From NCBI GenBank assembly GCA_015680905.1, contig CM027381.1, positions 67,135,501-67,199,500 on the forward strand: a DNA stretch of 64,000 nt, given 5' to 3'. Position 1 is the stretch's first letter; each line of letters opens with the position of its first letter. Origin of the DNA: Coptis chinensis (Eukaryota; Streptophyta; Magnoliopsida; Ranunculales; Ranunculaceae). This document shows, one piece after another, positions 23,413 to 34,639 of this stretch. Position numbers and translations under genes: made by a program. The notes under the pieces were generated by a model that ran no database searches, was not told where the DNA came from, and worked only from the letters and a program-made list of their open reading frames with translations.

Positions 23413-23980
23413 TGTGTGAGTGAATTTTGGAAGTTGTTGATATTCCATATTCTTGTGTAGATTTTACTACAGAAAAAACCAAATAAAGTTCAAAGTTTTG
23501 ATTTTTTTTTTTTTTTTTTTTTTTTCTCATTATACATATTAAATACCCCTATTAATGAACAATTATCTCTAGACCAATGCCTAATACCCCTATTATTAGG
23601 AGGACCAAAGTATAAATACAAACCATCTAAATATGACTTATGTTTATATGGACCACCCTTTACCGAAAAAGAATTGGAAAAAAACGATTATAATACAAGA
23701 GAACTTCTAGGGCATCGATATTCCTTGTTTCTTTTTTTTATCGGTTCGATATTCCTTGTTATTTAACAACAGCTTTTTTTGGTTAATTTTGTGGCGAAAC
23801 TTTGAAAGATTTGACACTAACCTCCAGTCCCTGCAATCCAAATTTTACTCTCTTGTTTTTAGCTCTCATTTCCAAATAAATACAGATGGCCTTTTTGAGT
23901 GCCGTTTAATGCGAGTTTAGAACACTTTAATAACTTGACGGTGTTTAATTTGTGAAGAAAATGAAATTTGTTTTAGAAAA
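23413..23980. other. Spacer with poly-T run
   Basis: AT-rich DNA with an uninterrupted poly-T of about 25 (23,502-23,526), possibly the reversed tail of a retroposed fragment. The last eight bases, TTAGAAAA, are the left target duplication of the next element. Confidence 0.5.
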
Positions 23981-25436
23981 GGGTGATCTTGGACATACCC
24001 AACAAAACACTCCCGTACCCCAACTTTAAAATAAATAAATAAAACGATTTTAGACATATTTAATTTCCTAAATTACCCTTCTTGTTTACTGATTGCCATA
24101 ATTACTCCTTTTGCCATAATTGACAAATCTCAATGCCATGACATGAATATAAGCACTTTTCTCACTATGTTATTAGACAGACGGCCGTCGTATTATCATT
24201 GCCATTATTATAGCTATCATCTTCGACATACATATAGCGACGTGTAAAACAAGCACACCTCTTAGTTTTTCATTCCTGTTTTGCCTGTACTTACATTCTC
24301 TGCAATCTTTTCCCCATATGGTGTTTGTTCTTCCCATTGCGTATATTGCATAGATCACCTTAGTTCCTTTTTTAGGTATTGTACCATGAGGGAACACATC
24401 ATCTTCGAGAACCTGCAAATGTAATATGCATAGGACACGCTTCATTATTTTTCTTAAGAACAATTTCTGCAGTTTATGTACTTGATTAATCCTAGGATGA
24501 TGTGCAGAACTGTTCAAAATCATTAACTTCTGCTGGACTTAAGTAAACGTTAGGAGAAAAATAAAAGGTAGCATAAAAAACAGAATCCCCTGCTTCAATT
24601 CTACTAATAACAGAGATAATTTTCTTGGACAAGATATACAGATACTACATGATACCTATAAATAATATGCTTATATGCAGATTGGTTGACAAGTTTTAGA
24701 AACATTACCTCCTTGTGGTCAAGAGGTACTGAAGGATACAACCTTAGAGCTTCTGATAGAGCTGCTTGTAAGTAATCCATTTTTTTCGTCTCATGTGGCT
24801 TGAATACTAAAGGACCTTTAATATCTGCCAAGTCCTCCATATCAGTGTCCCCGCCCTTTGGCAAAGTATGTTCTGGATCTCTTCTAGTATCCGCTTTTCA
24901 ACTTCAGGATGTTTTTCAAGCAACCAGAAGAACCAACTTAATGCTACTGATGAAGTATCTCTTCCTACAAGGATGAAGTTTACACAAATGTTTCGCAAGA
25001 ACGTATCAGAAAATGGCTTCCCTTCTTCATCTTTCAATCTTATGAAGATCGTTAAGAGATCTGATTTTAATTTCTTGTCATGTAACTCTAACGAAAGCTC
25101 TTTTTTCCTTGTCGTAATTACCCGGTTTGCGAACTCGTGTACTTGCGTTATTGAATACTTGAGCTTTCTCTCAATACCCACGTTGAGATACCTCATTGCC
25201 TTCCAAATAAAAGTTGGTATGAAGATCGAAGCGTAACACTGTCACCTTTGTTGCTTTTACTAAAAAACGGGTACTAAATAGATGTGTGTTATTTTTTTTT
25301 GCTCTCTACCCTTATTGGAAATACTCCAAATTATTTGGGAGATATTATTGGATTTAGGCAGTTATTGGGGTATGACAAAAACTTATGTTAGTTATGGGGT
25401 ACGGGAGTGTTTTTATGGGTATGTCCAAGATCACCC
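23981..25436. mobile_element. Mutator-like TIR element carrying a P450 fragment (Pack-MULE type)
   Basis: Ends are long inverted repeats: the first 21 bases (GGGTGATCTTGGACATACCC A) are identical on both strands, and similarity continues for about 44 bp through ACACTCCCGTACCCCA. The element is bounded by TTAGAAAA on both sides (23,973-23,980 and 25,437-25,444), an 8-bp target duplication. Long TIRs plus a carried host-gene fragment with its intron fit a Pack-MULE, although 8 bp also fits hAT. No transposase is present, so it is non-autonomous. Cargo is the minus-strand CYP86B-like fragment. Confidence 0.8.
24297..25232 (-). pseudogene. CYP86B-like cytochrome P450 fragment
   Basis: Two exons on the minus strand: 25,232-24,709 and 24,412-about 24,297, with a canonical intron (GTAATG...GCAG, 24,708-24,413). 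Visible P450 landmarks are MRYLNVGIERKL, the I-helix FILVGRDTSSVALSWFFWLL, the K-helix ExxR in SEALRLYPSVPLDHKE, and KKGTKVIYAIYAMGR. The frame breaks near 24,860 (NILCQRAG versus MPKGGDTDMEDL). The N-terminal third and the heme-binding Cys region are missing. CYP86B enzymes are fatty-acid omega-hydroxylases in suberin synthesis (family knowledge). The piece sits wholly between the two TIRs, so it is captured cargo. Confidence 0.85.
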
Positions 25437-25754
25437 TTAGAAAATGCGGCTAAAACAATAAAAGTAAATTGCTTTTGGACACAAATTAATGTGATAACCA
25501 AATTTGTCAAATAGCTTATACATACAAACATAATTCCTGAGTATTGATTTGTTTCTTAGCTGAGCTGGATGATTTATCAGGCAAAAAACACAATGCGCCA
25601 ACCAACCTATAATCACATATCAATTTCCTCCAATACCGCCCATTTGGTTATAGTTTTTGAGATCATTATGGGAAGTGAAATGAAAATTTTATATTGGGTT
25701 TAGTTTTTGTTTTGTTAGAATTCAGCATTAAAACTGAAAGTCGTCAAGATCAAG

Positions 25755-26112
25755 CCCAAAATATCGATATCGATGAGTATATTGGTGTACCCAAAAACCG
25801 ATATATATCGGATATATCTATTTTTTTGGTGACCAGTCCAAATTATTTAAAATATCGAATATATTGGAAATATATCGAAAATATCGAATTTATATTAAAA
25901 AATGTCAAAAAGTCAACCGATGTATATCGTAAATATCGAAATATCAATTATATCAGCGATATAAAGTTTTATATCGAAAATTCCGATATATATCGGAAAA
26001 AACAAATTTTATATTCAATGGATATATATCGAAAATATTGATATCAGTGTACTAAAATACCAATATATATCAACAATATATCATATATATCGTAGATATT
26101 TTGATCCTTGCT
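25755..26112. repeat. ATATCG-rich palindromic repeat
   Basis: About 360 bp built largely from ATATCGA, CGATATAT and TCGGATAT words in both orientations. The ends AGATCA..AAAATATC and GATATTTTGATC(C) are roughly inverted, so it may be a fold-back MITE. No coding content. Confidence 0.55.
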
Positions 26113-26822
26113 CAAGATTGCCAAATGCTTTATAGAACTGGAGAAAAAAATGATCTTATCACAAACTAGTGGTTGTGCACGCACCATGTGCGTCTCTCGC
26201 TAGGTCCAATGAAGCCCCTTTCCCTAAAAAAATCACTAAAATCGAGCTCCAAGCTCAAACCATCCCCCATTGTCGAATTCAAATGTGGGTTACTGAAAAC
26301 ATGAGATCAAATGTCATGGGCGGGCACTTGATCAAAATTATAAAATGGTTAACAGTTTGATTTCAGGTCTAGTCACTGTGCAATTTTGATTGGTTAACAG
26401 TTTGCCTACTGCCATTACATGGTCTAAGTTACACTGATTCACTAGACAAGTAGATCCATGTATACACAATCTGTGTATACGAGAAATCATATCTTTTAAT
26501 TGGGTACATCTCTTGATCGTTAGATACTTTCTATGTGGTTTGTAACTGGTAAGGCTACACGCCACAGTGCCACACTTTGTCTAGATTGTCCAATATGTGG
26601 GTGTATTATTGAGTATTTAATATATGGTTTTGATGCCCCGACCAACAATCTTCTCGGTCTTTAAATCCAATTGCCAGCTGTCATTAGCATGGTTTAGGTA
26701 GTTGATGCCAATATAGATGTAGATACTTGGGAGCACGGCCACTGTTTGGGGGCATATGAGCAATACCTCGGATAGTTTCTTTTTGCATAATCTCTGAGTG
26801 GTATTGTCGTTCTTTTATGCAG

Positions 26823-27543
26823 GTGTAACCTACAATCTGGAGAGGAATGAGAATGGCTCCTACCGGGTGAAGTTATCAGCAAATGCTACTAAAACTGTTT
26901 CAGACATGAGAAGGCCACTTGAGCAGACACGGAAAGGGAAGAACATAAATCATCCCAACCTCACTCCAAGTATACTGCAACTTCTCTTTACCCGAGATGG
27001 TATTGCACTCAAGTGGACAGTGCAGCGAGACACGGGAACCTTCAAGTGGACAGGGCTCAAGGAGAAGGCACCTGATGCTGAGTTGGTGCTTAGCACCTGT
27101 CGTCATGCACTCTTGTTACGAGGGGACAAAGAGTTGAAGCAGAAATTGGAAGAGATAATTCATGATGTCGCAAGGTTTCTGGGTGATAGTGGGCTGTCTG
27201 AGGTGTCTGAGGGTGAATCTTCATACCCCATTTGCTTGTGTGAAGTGGATGACTGTTATCAACTTGAAACTTGTTCCCACTGTTTCTGTCGGCCATGTTT
27301 GGTGGAGCAGTGCAAGTCTGCAATTAAAAGCCACGAAGGATTTCCATTGTGCTGCAGCCATGAAGGCTGCGGGAGACCGATCTTGCTTGCAGATTTGAGG
27401 TCTCTGTTAGTGGCAGAGAAATTGGAGGACCTCTTCCGAGCTTCCTTGGGGGCATTTGTGATCTCAAGTGGTGGCAATTACAGGTTCTGTCCATCTCCGG
27501 ACTGCCCTTCGCTTTATCGAGTTGCCCAGCCTGGGATGGTTGC
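26823..27543 (+). pseudogene. DEAH11/12-like helicase-RBR protein, truncated C-terminal part
   Basis: An exon opening after an acceptor (TATGCAG) encodes a stretch matching the C-terminal half of plant DEAH11/DEAH12 proteins. A pre-RING region (LKEKAPDAELVLSTCRHALL, LRGDKELKQKLEEIIHDVAR) is followed by RING1 of an RBR (CLCEVDDCYQLETCSHCFCRPCLVEQC) and the start of the IBR (LGAFVISSGGNYRFCPSPDC). RBR proteins transfer ubiquitin through a RING2 cysteine. Here the sequence stops after RVAQPGMVA, where a copia LTR begins, so the rest of the IBR and RING2 are lost. The DEAH helicase part is not in the window. Confidence 0.85.
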
Positions 27544-28060
27544 TGTTGTGGATAAAATCACTGCGGAAACAACGTTATCCACTCTTAATAGATCAACCCT
27601 ACACAAGGATTGATCATTCTCTCTAGACAAGACTTCAATACCCTCCAAATACTATCCCAACGCTTCTCATTAACAATTAACAAGTATATAAAGTAAATAT
27701 AATAATACAAAAGAGAACCAACCACAAGACACGAATATAACGTGGTTCGGCAATATGTCTACGTCCACCGGCAAGTTCCAAGCTTTACTAGATGTCTAGA
27801 CTAACAGATTACAAGAGCTCTTAATTCACTCACAAAGAATGAACACTCAACTCACTAAGAATTTTTCTGTTACAATCTCTCTCTTTCTTGGTTTTGGTTA
27901 GATTAAGTTTTTAGATATTTATACTGTTTCTGAAAAAGGTCGAAGTCTGAGTGAAAACGGTGGAGCGCGTGCGCGCCTTGAGCCAGGCATAGTTCGAGCG
28001 CGTGTGCGCCTGACAACCTGTTCGCCAAAGAGAGAAAAAAAAACTCATTTTTTCTCTACA
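27544..28060 (-). repeat. Copia 3' LTR
   Basis: 517 bp starting TGTTGTGGATA and ending TTTCTCTACA in plus orientation. Placement is inferred from the break in DEAH-like homology on one side and the polypurine-like tract on the other; no second copy lies in the window. Confidence 0.65.
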
Positions 28061-28187
28061 TTATCCACCTCGGTGAGGTTTTAACACATAAAACCAAGCT
28101 GAACATATTCAGCAAGAAGCACTAGTCTTCAAAACATATCCGAAAAACTCGCCGTCTGCCCCGAACGGCTATGCCCACAAAGGGCTC

Positions 28188-28861
28188 TAATCAAACATGT
28201 AGGATTTGGAGCAAATCCAAATAATATTGGAACTTAACTCCTGTGACAACCTTGGCCAGCATATTAGCAGGATTGTCATGGGTGTCCACTTTCTCAAGTG
28301 CTATATCACCATCCTCAACGACATCCCGTACAAAGTGATAACGGACATCAATATGCTTGGTCCGAGTATGATGAACTTGGTTCTTCGCCAAATGAATAAC
28401 ACTCTAACTATATCAATACAAAGCAACACTGTTCCGCTCAATACCTATATCATCTAGAAGACCTCGAAGCCATAGTGCCTTTTTCACTGCCTCTGCCACT
28501 ACCATATACTTTGCCTATGTAGTAGATAGAGTAACTATAACATGCAGCATAGACCTCCAACTAATCGGTGCACATAAACACAAAACCAGTAGTCGATCGT
28601 CGTCTATCTAGATCACCAACATAATCTGAATCCACATAACCATTGACATAACAAGTACTCCACCATAAACTAATCCCACATCCAAGGTACCCTTCAAGTA
28701 TCTCAATACCTATTTCACTGCCTCCCAATGCTGCTTTCTAGGATTTGTCATATACTTGCTTACAACACTAACTGCCTGTGAAATGTCAAGGCGTGTACAC
28801 ACCATAACATACATCAAACTGCTCACTGCACTAGCATAAGGAACATGAGCCATATGTTTTT
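28188..28861 (-). pseudogene. Copia RT end and RNase H remnant
   Basis: The minus strand reads PYASAVSSLMYVMVCTRLDI, then KQHWEAVK and VLRYLKGTLDVGLVY (RT thumb/connection), and ends in QVHHTRTKHIDVRYHFVRDV and NPANMLAKVV, the RNase H C-terminus typical of Tnt1-like copia elements. Stops and frameshifts lie between (for example after WEAVK). It is truncated at the gypsy insertion. Confidence 0.85.
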
Positions 28862-29816
28862 TGTATGGGAGTTTTCGAGTATCCCCTGATCTTCCTCTGT
28901 GCCTTGAGATCTAAAAGCTTTTACTGAGTAGAGATGAAATGAGATGATTGTGAGTTCAGGGTTGAACTGTCTGGCGGCTGCCTACGTATCTCCTTGTTTA
29001 TTTAGAATAATCAAACCTTATTTTGCGTAGTTCCTAAGAATGAATTCCTCTGGTTTATATAGGAAGAGCTATGAGAGTCCTAGGGTTAGGACTGCCCTTA
29101 CCGCTTGTGAGTTCCCTTCCATCTTTGGACTCTACCTTCCTATTAGGATTCCTCTCCTTATGAAAGTCTGAATCTAGACCATATCTTATAAGAGGTAAGT
29201 TTCTCTGTTGATCATAATGTCCCATCGTGTATGGGAAGATTATATCTAAAAGGTAACTCCTAATATATGTTATCACGATTCCTTCCTTATATTTTGCGTA
29301 GTTCTTAAGAGCTAATCCCTCTAGTTTATATAGGAAGAGCTACGAGAGTCCTAGGGTTAGGACTGTCCTCACCGCTTGTAAGTTCCCTTCCATCTTTGGA
29401 CTCTGCCTTCCTAATAGGATTCTTGTCCTTATGGAAGTCTGAATCTGGACCATATCTTATGAGAGATAAGTTTCCTTGTTGATCATAATGTCCCATCGTG
29501 TATGGGAAGATTATATCTAAAAGGTAACTCCTAAGATATGTTATCATGATTCCTTCCTTATCATCAGAGATCGCCATCTTCAGTTTCCTTCTGTTCAGGA
29601 ACTATCTATATCAGTTCCTAACGACTTGGAGAGCTGTCATACTTAGAGGCGGTCAACCACATGCCTAGCACATGTCCACTAAACACTCGTGCTAAGCATG
29701 AGATCACTTATTCATATAACTAATCCGATGGTCCTCGTCTCATTCTAGACATCTATAGTCTTAGGTTATTTTCCATACATGTGTCATCTGTTCAATGATG
29801 GAAAATCCCCCTTACA
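28862..29816 (-). repeat. Gypsy LTR (family shared with 49.7-52.1 kb), with internal duplication
   Basis: 955 bp from TGTATGGGAG to CCCCCTTACA. The sequence closely matches the LTRs at 49,691 and 51,739 (shared TGTATATGGGAAG-like and CTGCCTACGTATCTCCTTG blocks). A segment of 271 bp starting TTTTGCGTAG is tandemly duplicated (29,021-29,291 and 29,292-about 29,562). In minus orientation a polypurine tract (GAGAGGGGGTATC) precedes it, so this is a 3' LTR. It is inserted into the copia RT. Confidence 0.8.
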
Positions 29817-29956
29817 GATACCCCCTCTCGTGCCATCTAGCACATGGGTGCTTGAAGCGACACTGCTTTTGGCGCGAGAATCTTTTTCCTAAACTGTTAC
29901 TGGAACTGCTTACATATCCAACTAATTAAGGCTCTAAAAAGATGGCTTGAACAGAC

Positions 29957-32060
29957 ATGTCGTTTCCTAAAAAAGGTAATGATGGCAGTTCCATCCTGAA
30001 AAGACGCAATGCTTGGGCTAATCGTAACCGTCCATCTTATCTGTATATAAAGGATCTGGTGAGAGAACCCTCATTACCTATTCCACTACTTTTTCTTTGT
30101 ATACTGAACCTTTTGATATCCCGCTTAGGGTTTAACCAAAACTTGAAACTTTCTCTCTTTTCCGATCATGAATTCCAACTGGTCACTTGTAAACTTCAGA
30201 GATCTTTCCTCCCTGGAACTGATTCGAGAGAAATTTCACATCCCTGATGATATCGGCCTGGAGTGGGGGAGGTTGTCTGATGGGTTGGCCTATAAAGAAG
30301 TAGTGCTCATCACCATTGGTCAACTCAGGGCCGGACTCACTCTTCCCTTTCACCCACTGTTAAGAGAGTGTCTGATTCACTTTAATCTTGCTCTTGGTCA
30401 AGCAGCACCTTTGTTCTACAGAACTGTCATGTACTCTGCCATATTGGCCAAGAGGCATGGATTCGTTCTGAATCGTTGGGTGTTTGGGTACTTTTATGAG
30501 GTCCGGCATATTCGAGACCAATCATACTACTATCTCATGACCAGAGACAAGAACTCTCCGATTATATTTTTCGAGGGGAAGTAGAGTGACGAAGGTTGGG
30601 CTAATCACCATCTCCATGTGTTGGGTGATGCGTGGGACGTTCGTCCTTCTGATGCTGATAGTGAGCCTGTAGGAATTCCTGTTCCCAGAAAACACACTCA
30701 TGCTTCAACTTGTAAGTCTCTTTTCTTACAAATTTTGCAATCACTATAAGAGTCTTTCGACTGAGTTTCTTTGCTATTTTTCCTTAGATGACTCTTCCCC
30801 CTGGATGTTGCTACGGTGGACTTCATCAAGAAGATTCCCAAGGAACAAAGGTTGCCTTGGGTGATAGTTCCTGATCCCACTCGTCTTTTCGAATATTTCA
30901 ACATGTCTGCTGAAGATTTGCTCCAACTTGGCCTCGGCTTTTCCCCTTTTGGGATAAGTACTGTGAATTCTGGGCGCACAACTATTCCTCCTCCTGTGCA
31001 CCAAGATGCTGGACTTTTTCCTCCTCCAGTTCAGGATGAATCCTCTTTGAGTACTAGAAGAAGAAGGGACCACAAAAAGAAAAGCTCTGTGGCTGCCTCC
31101 TCGTGATCTTTGTGACATTGGGCTCGGTTCGAGAGCTGCGGTCGATGATGATTGTGTGATCAGCGGCGAAAGGCCCTCGAATCGCCTCATGAACTGCTAG
31201 CAGCAAGCAATTTTAAAATGGGAGTACGTGCATCTAATCGCTCTGATTGATGAGAGTTGACCCTGCTTATGCTTCTAATGTTGCCCTGTCTGGTAAGAAA
31301 ATGAAGTTTTGCCCTCTCTCTATTAATAAAGAAACACTTTTTAAGGTTCCTGTGACTATTCCCCGTTCTGGTTTTGAAAAAGTAGTTGTACCCCTATCAG
31401 TTCCAGATCCTCCCACAGGTTCTAAACAAACTGGTGACAATGTCCTTCTAACTGTTGACCCTTCCCTCCCTGATAATCGCAAGGGGAAGGGCATTGCTGA
31501 AACAACTACTATAATTGTCGCTCTCCCTCCTCCTCGATTTAATGATAGGAAGGGGGTGAGTGACGGCATTCCTTTTTCACCAAGATCTCCAGATTCCCTT
31601 GAAAGGGAGATGATCGTGGAGATGAGGCGTTGGGGACGAACTGATGAACTACCTATTACCAACAAGCATTCTGTTAATGATGTTGATATTACGCTTGGAG
31701 TTCTGGAAGCTGCGCGACTTCCTGTTGACAAGGCTGAAGCCAACATGGTTGGGAGCCTGGACCTATCCTTTCACCAATCTGTTGTTCACCTTGCCAAGTT
31801 AAGTTTTTCCCTCTCTGTTCACTATTCTGTTTCTCTCATTGTGTCACTTACACACTCTGTGTCCTTTTCCAGTTAGTGAATAACTTTTTAGCCATGAAAG
31901 AGCCCATCTTTGTGGCCTCTGCGGCACAACCACTGATGACATGGCTACTGGTGAGCTGATCTGGGCGAAAGAGGCTGCTGAGAAAAGAGCTTAGGAGCTA
32001 CAGATCCAGATTGACCAGCTCTTGGTGAAAGAGAAGAAATATGATACTAGCTTCAAGAAT
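29957..32060 (+). pseudogene. Plant transposon-protein ORF, antisense to its gypsy element
   Basis: Next to the 3' LTR but on the opposite strand. LRAGLTLPFHPLLRECLIHF, LGQAAPLFYRTVMYSAILAK and WVFGYFYEVRHIRD match the 'putative gypsy type transposon' (plant transposon protein) domain. The first part runs from about 30,168; an in-frame TAG at 30,583 follows FFEGK, after which coding-like sequence continues to a donor at 30,712. A 76-bp intron (30,712-30,787) leads to DVATVDFIKKIPKEQRLPWV and a proline/serine-rich region (31,247-31,876), then a coiled-coil-like end near 32,000. Function unknown; several frame breaks. Confidence 0.7.
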
Positions 32061-32433
32061 ATGAGAGACACTTGTGGATCAATGTATACTTGTTCAATGT
32101 ATCCCTAGGAGTTAATTGGTAGTATATGTAGTTAGTTAATTCTATTTATAGCTATTCCTTTAATATCATAGACTTATCTAGAATTTCGAGAATACTAGTG
32201 TTACTTGCTACCTAGGCCAGCTGCGTTGGACCAACTTAGAGCTTACTTTTGATGTAGTTGGAGTCAAATTTAGGATTCAATGACTTACGCAAAAGCCTTA
32301 GTACTCTGTATCTATATTCAAGGTTTGATTGTGTATTATGTTAGATCAAATTGATAGATTACACAATGTGCTTGTTCAACCCCCCCACATGCCTAATTTT
32401 GCAGAATGTCTCGGCCAATTCAGAAAGAGCTAG

Positions 32434-34600
32434 TGGATGAATGAATTGGATAGATTTGGAGATGTGTACAAACAAGGGGTGGCTGACTTCATTCAATTTG
32501 CAACTGTGAACAAACGCGACTCGACCACGTGTCTTTGTCCTTGTAGAGAATGTCGAAATGGAAAAAGCTTTGCATTTGGTACAATCTCAAGACATTTGAT
32601 CAGGTACAGGATGGATAAGAATTATCGTGTATGGGTTTTACATGGTGAGAACCCATGTACGGATCCGGTGGTGGAGCTAGTGATTGAAGAAGAAAACACT
32701 GAGGCTGAAAGGCTTGGGATGGGGAATTTTGTTGATGCTTCTTATAGAGTGCATGAAGTAGTTGCAGGTGATTTGAATGAGGATGAAGAAAATCATATGG
32801 GGGATTTTGAACCACCACCTGTTCTTGAACCTGATTTAGGGAAGAGGTACAATGAATACAAGAATATGGCAGAACAAAAGCTATACCCTTCATGTGAGGC
32901 TCCTGTTACTACACTTTCGGCAATTGTTGACCTTCATAACTTGAAAAAGAAATATGGTTGGTCGGGAACTAGTGTGTTTGCACTTTTGTCCCTTTTGAGG
33001 ATATGGTTCCCATAAGGAGTCACTTTGTCATCAAAGTACCCTGTAATGAAAGCAATGCTGAAAAGATGATGCTAAGAATGAAAACCACAAGTATCGATGC
33101 ATGTGAGAACAATTGTATGTTATATTGGAAAGATGATGCTAAGTTAACGGAATGTCGTCAGTGTAAAACACCCAGATACAAAGTGAAAGAAGGAAAGATG
33201 GGTAAGAAAGAAAGAAAAGAGTCGAATAAAGTTTTGAGACATTTTCCTTTGATTCCAAGGCTCAAGAGGTTGTACACTATCTTATAGATAGCGAACTAAA
33301 TGACATGGCACAACCGAGCTACACCTTCTTGGGATCATATTCGACATCCTATTGACTAAATCAAGTGGAAGACATGTAAAAAGAGATGGCCTGATTTTGC
33401 TCAGGAAGGGAGTAATTTTTGGCTTGGAATTGTAACGGATGGTTTCAATCCCCGTGGAATACAATCCACTAGCTACAGTTGTTGGCATGTTTACTTGGTA
33501 CCTTATAATCTCCCCCCTTCTTTATGTATGAAACCTGAGTTCCAAATGATGTGTTTGCTGATACCTGGGCGGAAGGCACCGGGTCAAGATATCGACGTTT
33601 TTCTTCAGCCATTGTATGAGGAGTTGGAACAATTGTGGAAGGAAGGGGTGCTGGCTTATGACATGCATAAAAAATAGCATTTTACCTTGAGAACTATGCT
33701 AATGTAGGGTATCATGATTTTCCTGCTTTTGGAAACTTAGCGGGCTGCATAACACATGGTTATAAAGCATGTCCGATTTGTTCAGATAACACTCAATCGA
33801 TATATCTCGAGCATGCAAAGAAGATTGTTTACACAAACTATCGCCCCTTTCTTACGTTGGGTCACCCGCTTCGGTCAGGCAAATACTTGGGACTTAAGAC
33901 TGAAGAGTTGAACATTGCTCCACTAAGGTTAAGTGGAGAAAAGGTTATGCAGCAGGTGAGTCATATCAAGTATAAGCCAGGTAAAATTCCAACAGGCAGC
34001 AAAATAAGCACATCTGATGTGAATTTGGATGATAGTGTAGATGATGAACATGTTCAAGTTAGAGAGGCTTGGTATAAAAGGTCTATTTTTTGGGATATGC
34101 CCTATTGACCCACTCATAAATCCCAACATGTTGATGTGATGCATGCTGAGAAAAATGTTGTAGAACATCTACTAAATTACATCCTAAACAAGAAAGACAA
34201 GTCAAAAGATACAATAGGTACGAGAGAAGATATGAGGAAGATGCGAATTCATGGTGATCAGTGGATGCAATCAAACCCAGTCACAGGGAAACCAATAAAA
34301 CCAAAGGCTCAATTTGTCTTAACTAAAGACGAGAAGTTAAACTTCTGCAAAATTTTGAAGGACTTGAAGCTTCCTTCTGGTTTCTCATCAAATCTGAGCA
34401 ACATTGTCACTTTAAATCCACCTGGTTTGCTAGTAATGAAATCACATGACTATCATGTCATTATGTGTTATTTGCTACCTGTATTGCTTCAACATGCTTT
34501 TCCTAAACATCGTGACCTGCAAAGAGCTATTCATCATATAAGCTTATTCTTCAACTTGTTGTGCTCTAAAGTCTTAGTCCGACAACATATCCAATAGGCC
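32434..34600 (+). pseudogene. CACTA (En/Spm) TNP2-like transposase, decayed
   Basis: N-terminal transposase-associated domain (FGDVYKQGVADFIQFA, CLCPCRECRN, HLIRYRMDKNYRVWVLHGE) at 32,434-32,660. The TNP2 core is in several frames: IDACENNCMLYWKDD with ECRQCKTPRYK (33,090-33,190), LRHFPLIPRLKRLY, WLGIVTDGFNPRG, VYLVPYNLPPSLCMKPEFQM and LIPGRKAPGQDIDVFLQPLYEELEQLW (33,420-33,640), HVDVMHAEKNVVEHLL (34,125), LKDLKLPSGFSSNLS and LVMKSHDYHVIMCYLLPVLL (34,360-34,490). TNP2 binds subterminal repeats and cuts the ends. Stops and shifts at 32,970-33,010, 33,290-33,480 and 33,680-33,860 make it non-functional. Confidence 0.9.
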
Positions 34601-34639
34601 AAGTACATGGTTGTAGAAGCAAAGAAAAAATGCAACTTC

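Larger units (their letters stand above)
27544..28861 (-). mobile_element. Ty1/copia element, 3' part on the minus strand
   Basis: An LTR-like block (27,544-28,060, TG...CA) is bordered on its inner side by a purine-rich tract in minus orientation (CCGAGGTGGATAA). Next come the copia RNase H and C-terminal RT. It interrupts the DEAH11/12-like exon on its left and is itself cut at 28,861 by a gypsy LTR. Only the 3' end of the element survives. Confidence 0.8.

Noticed and set aside
31798-31872. Second intron of the plus-strand transposon-protein ORF (GTTAAG...CCAG)
   Set aside because: Joining the two sides gives an immediate stop in the expected phase.
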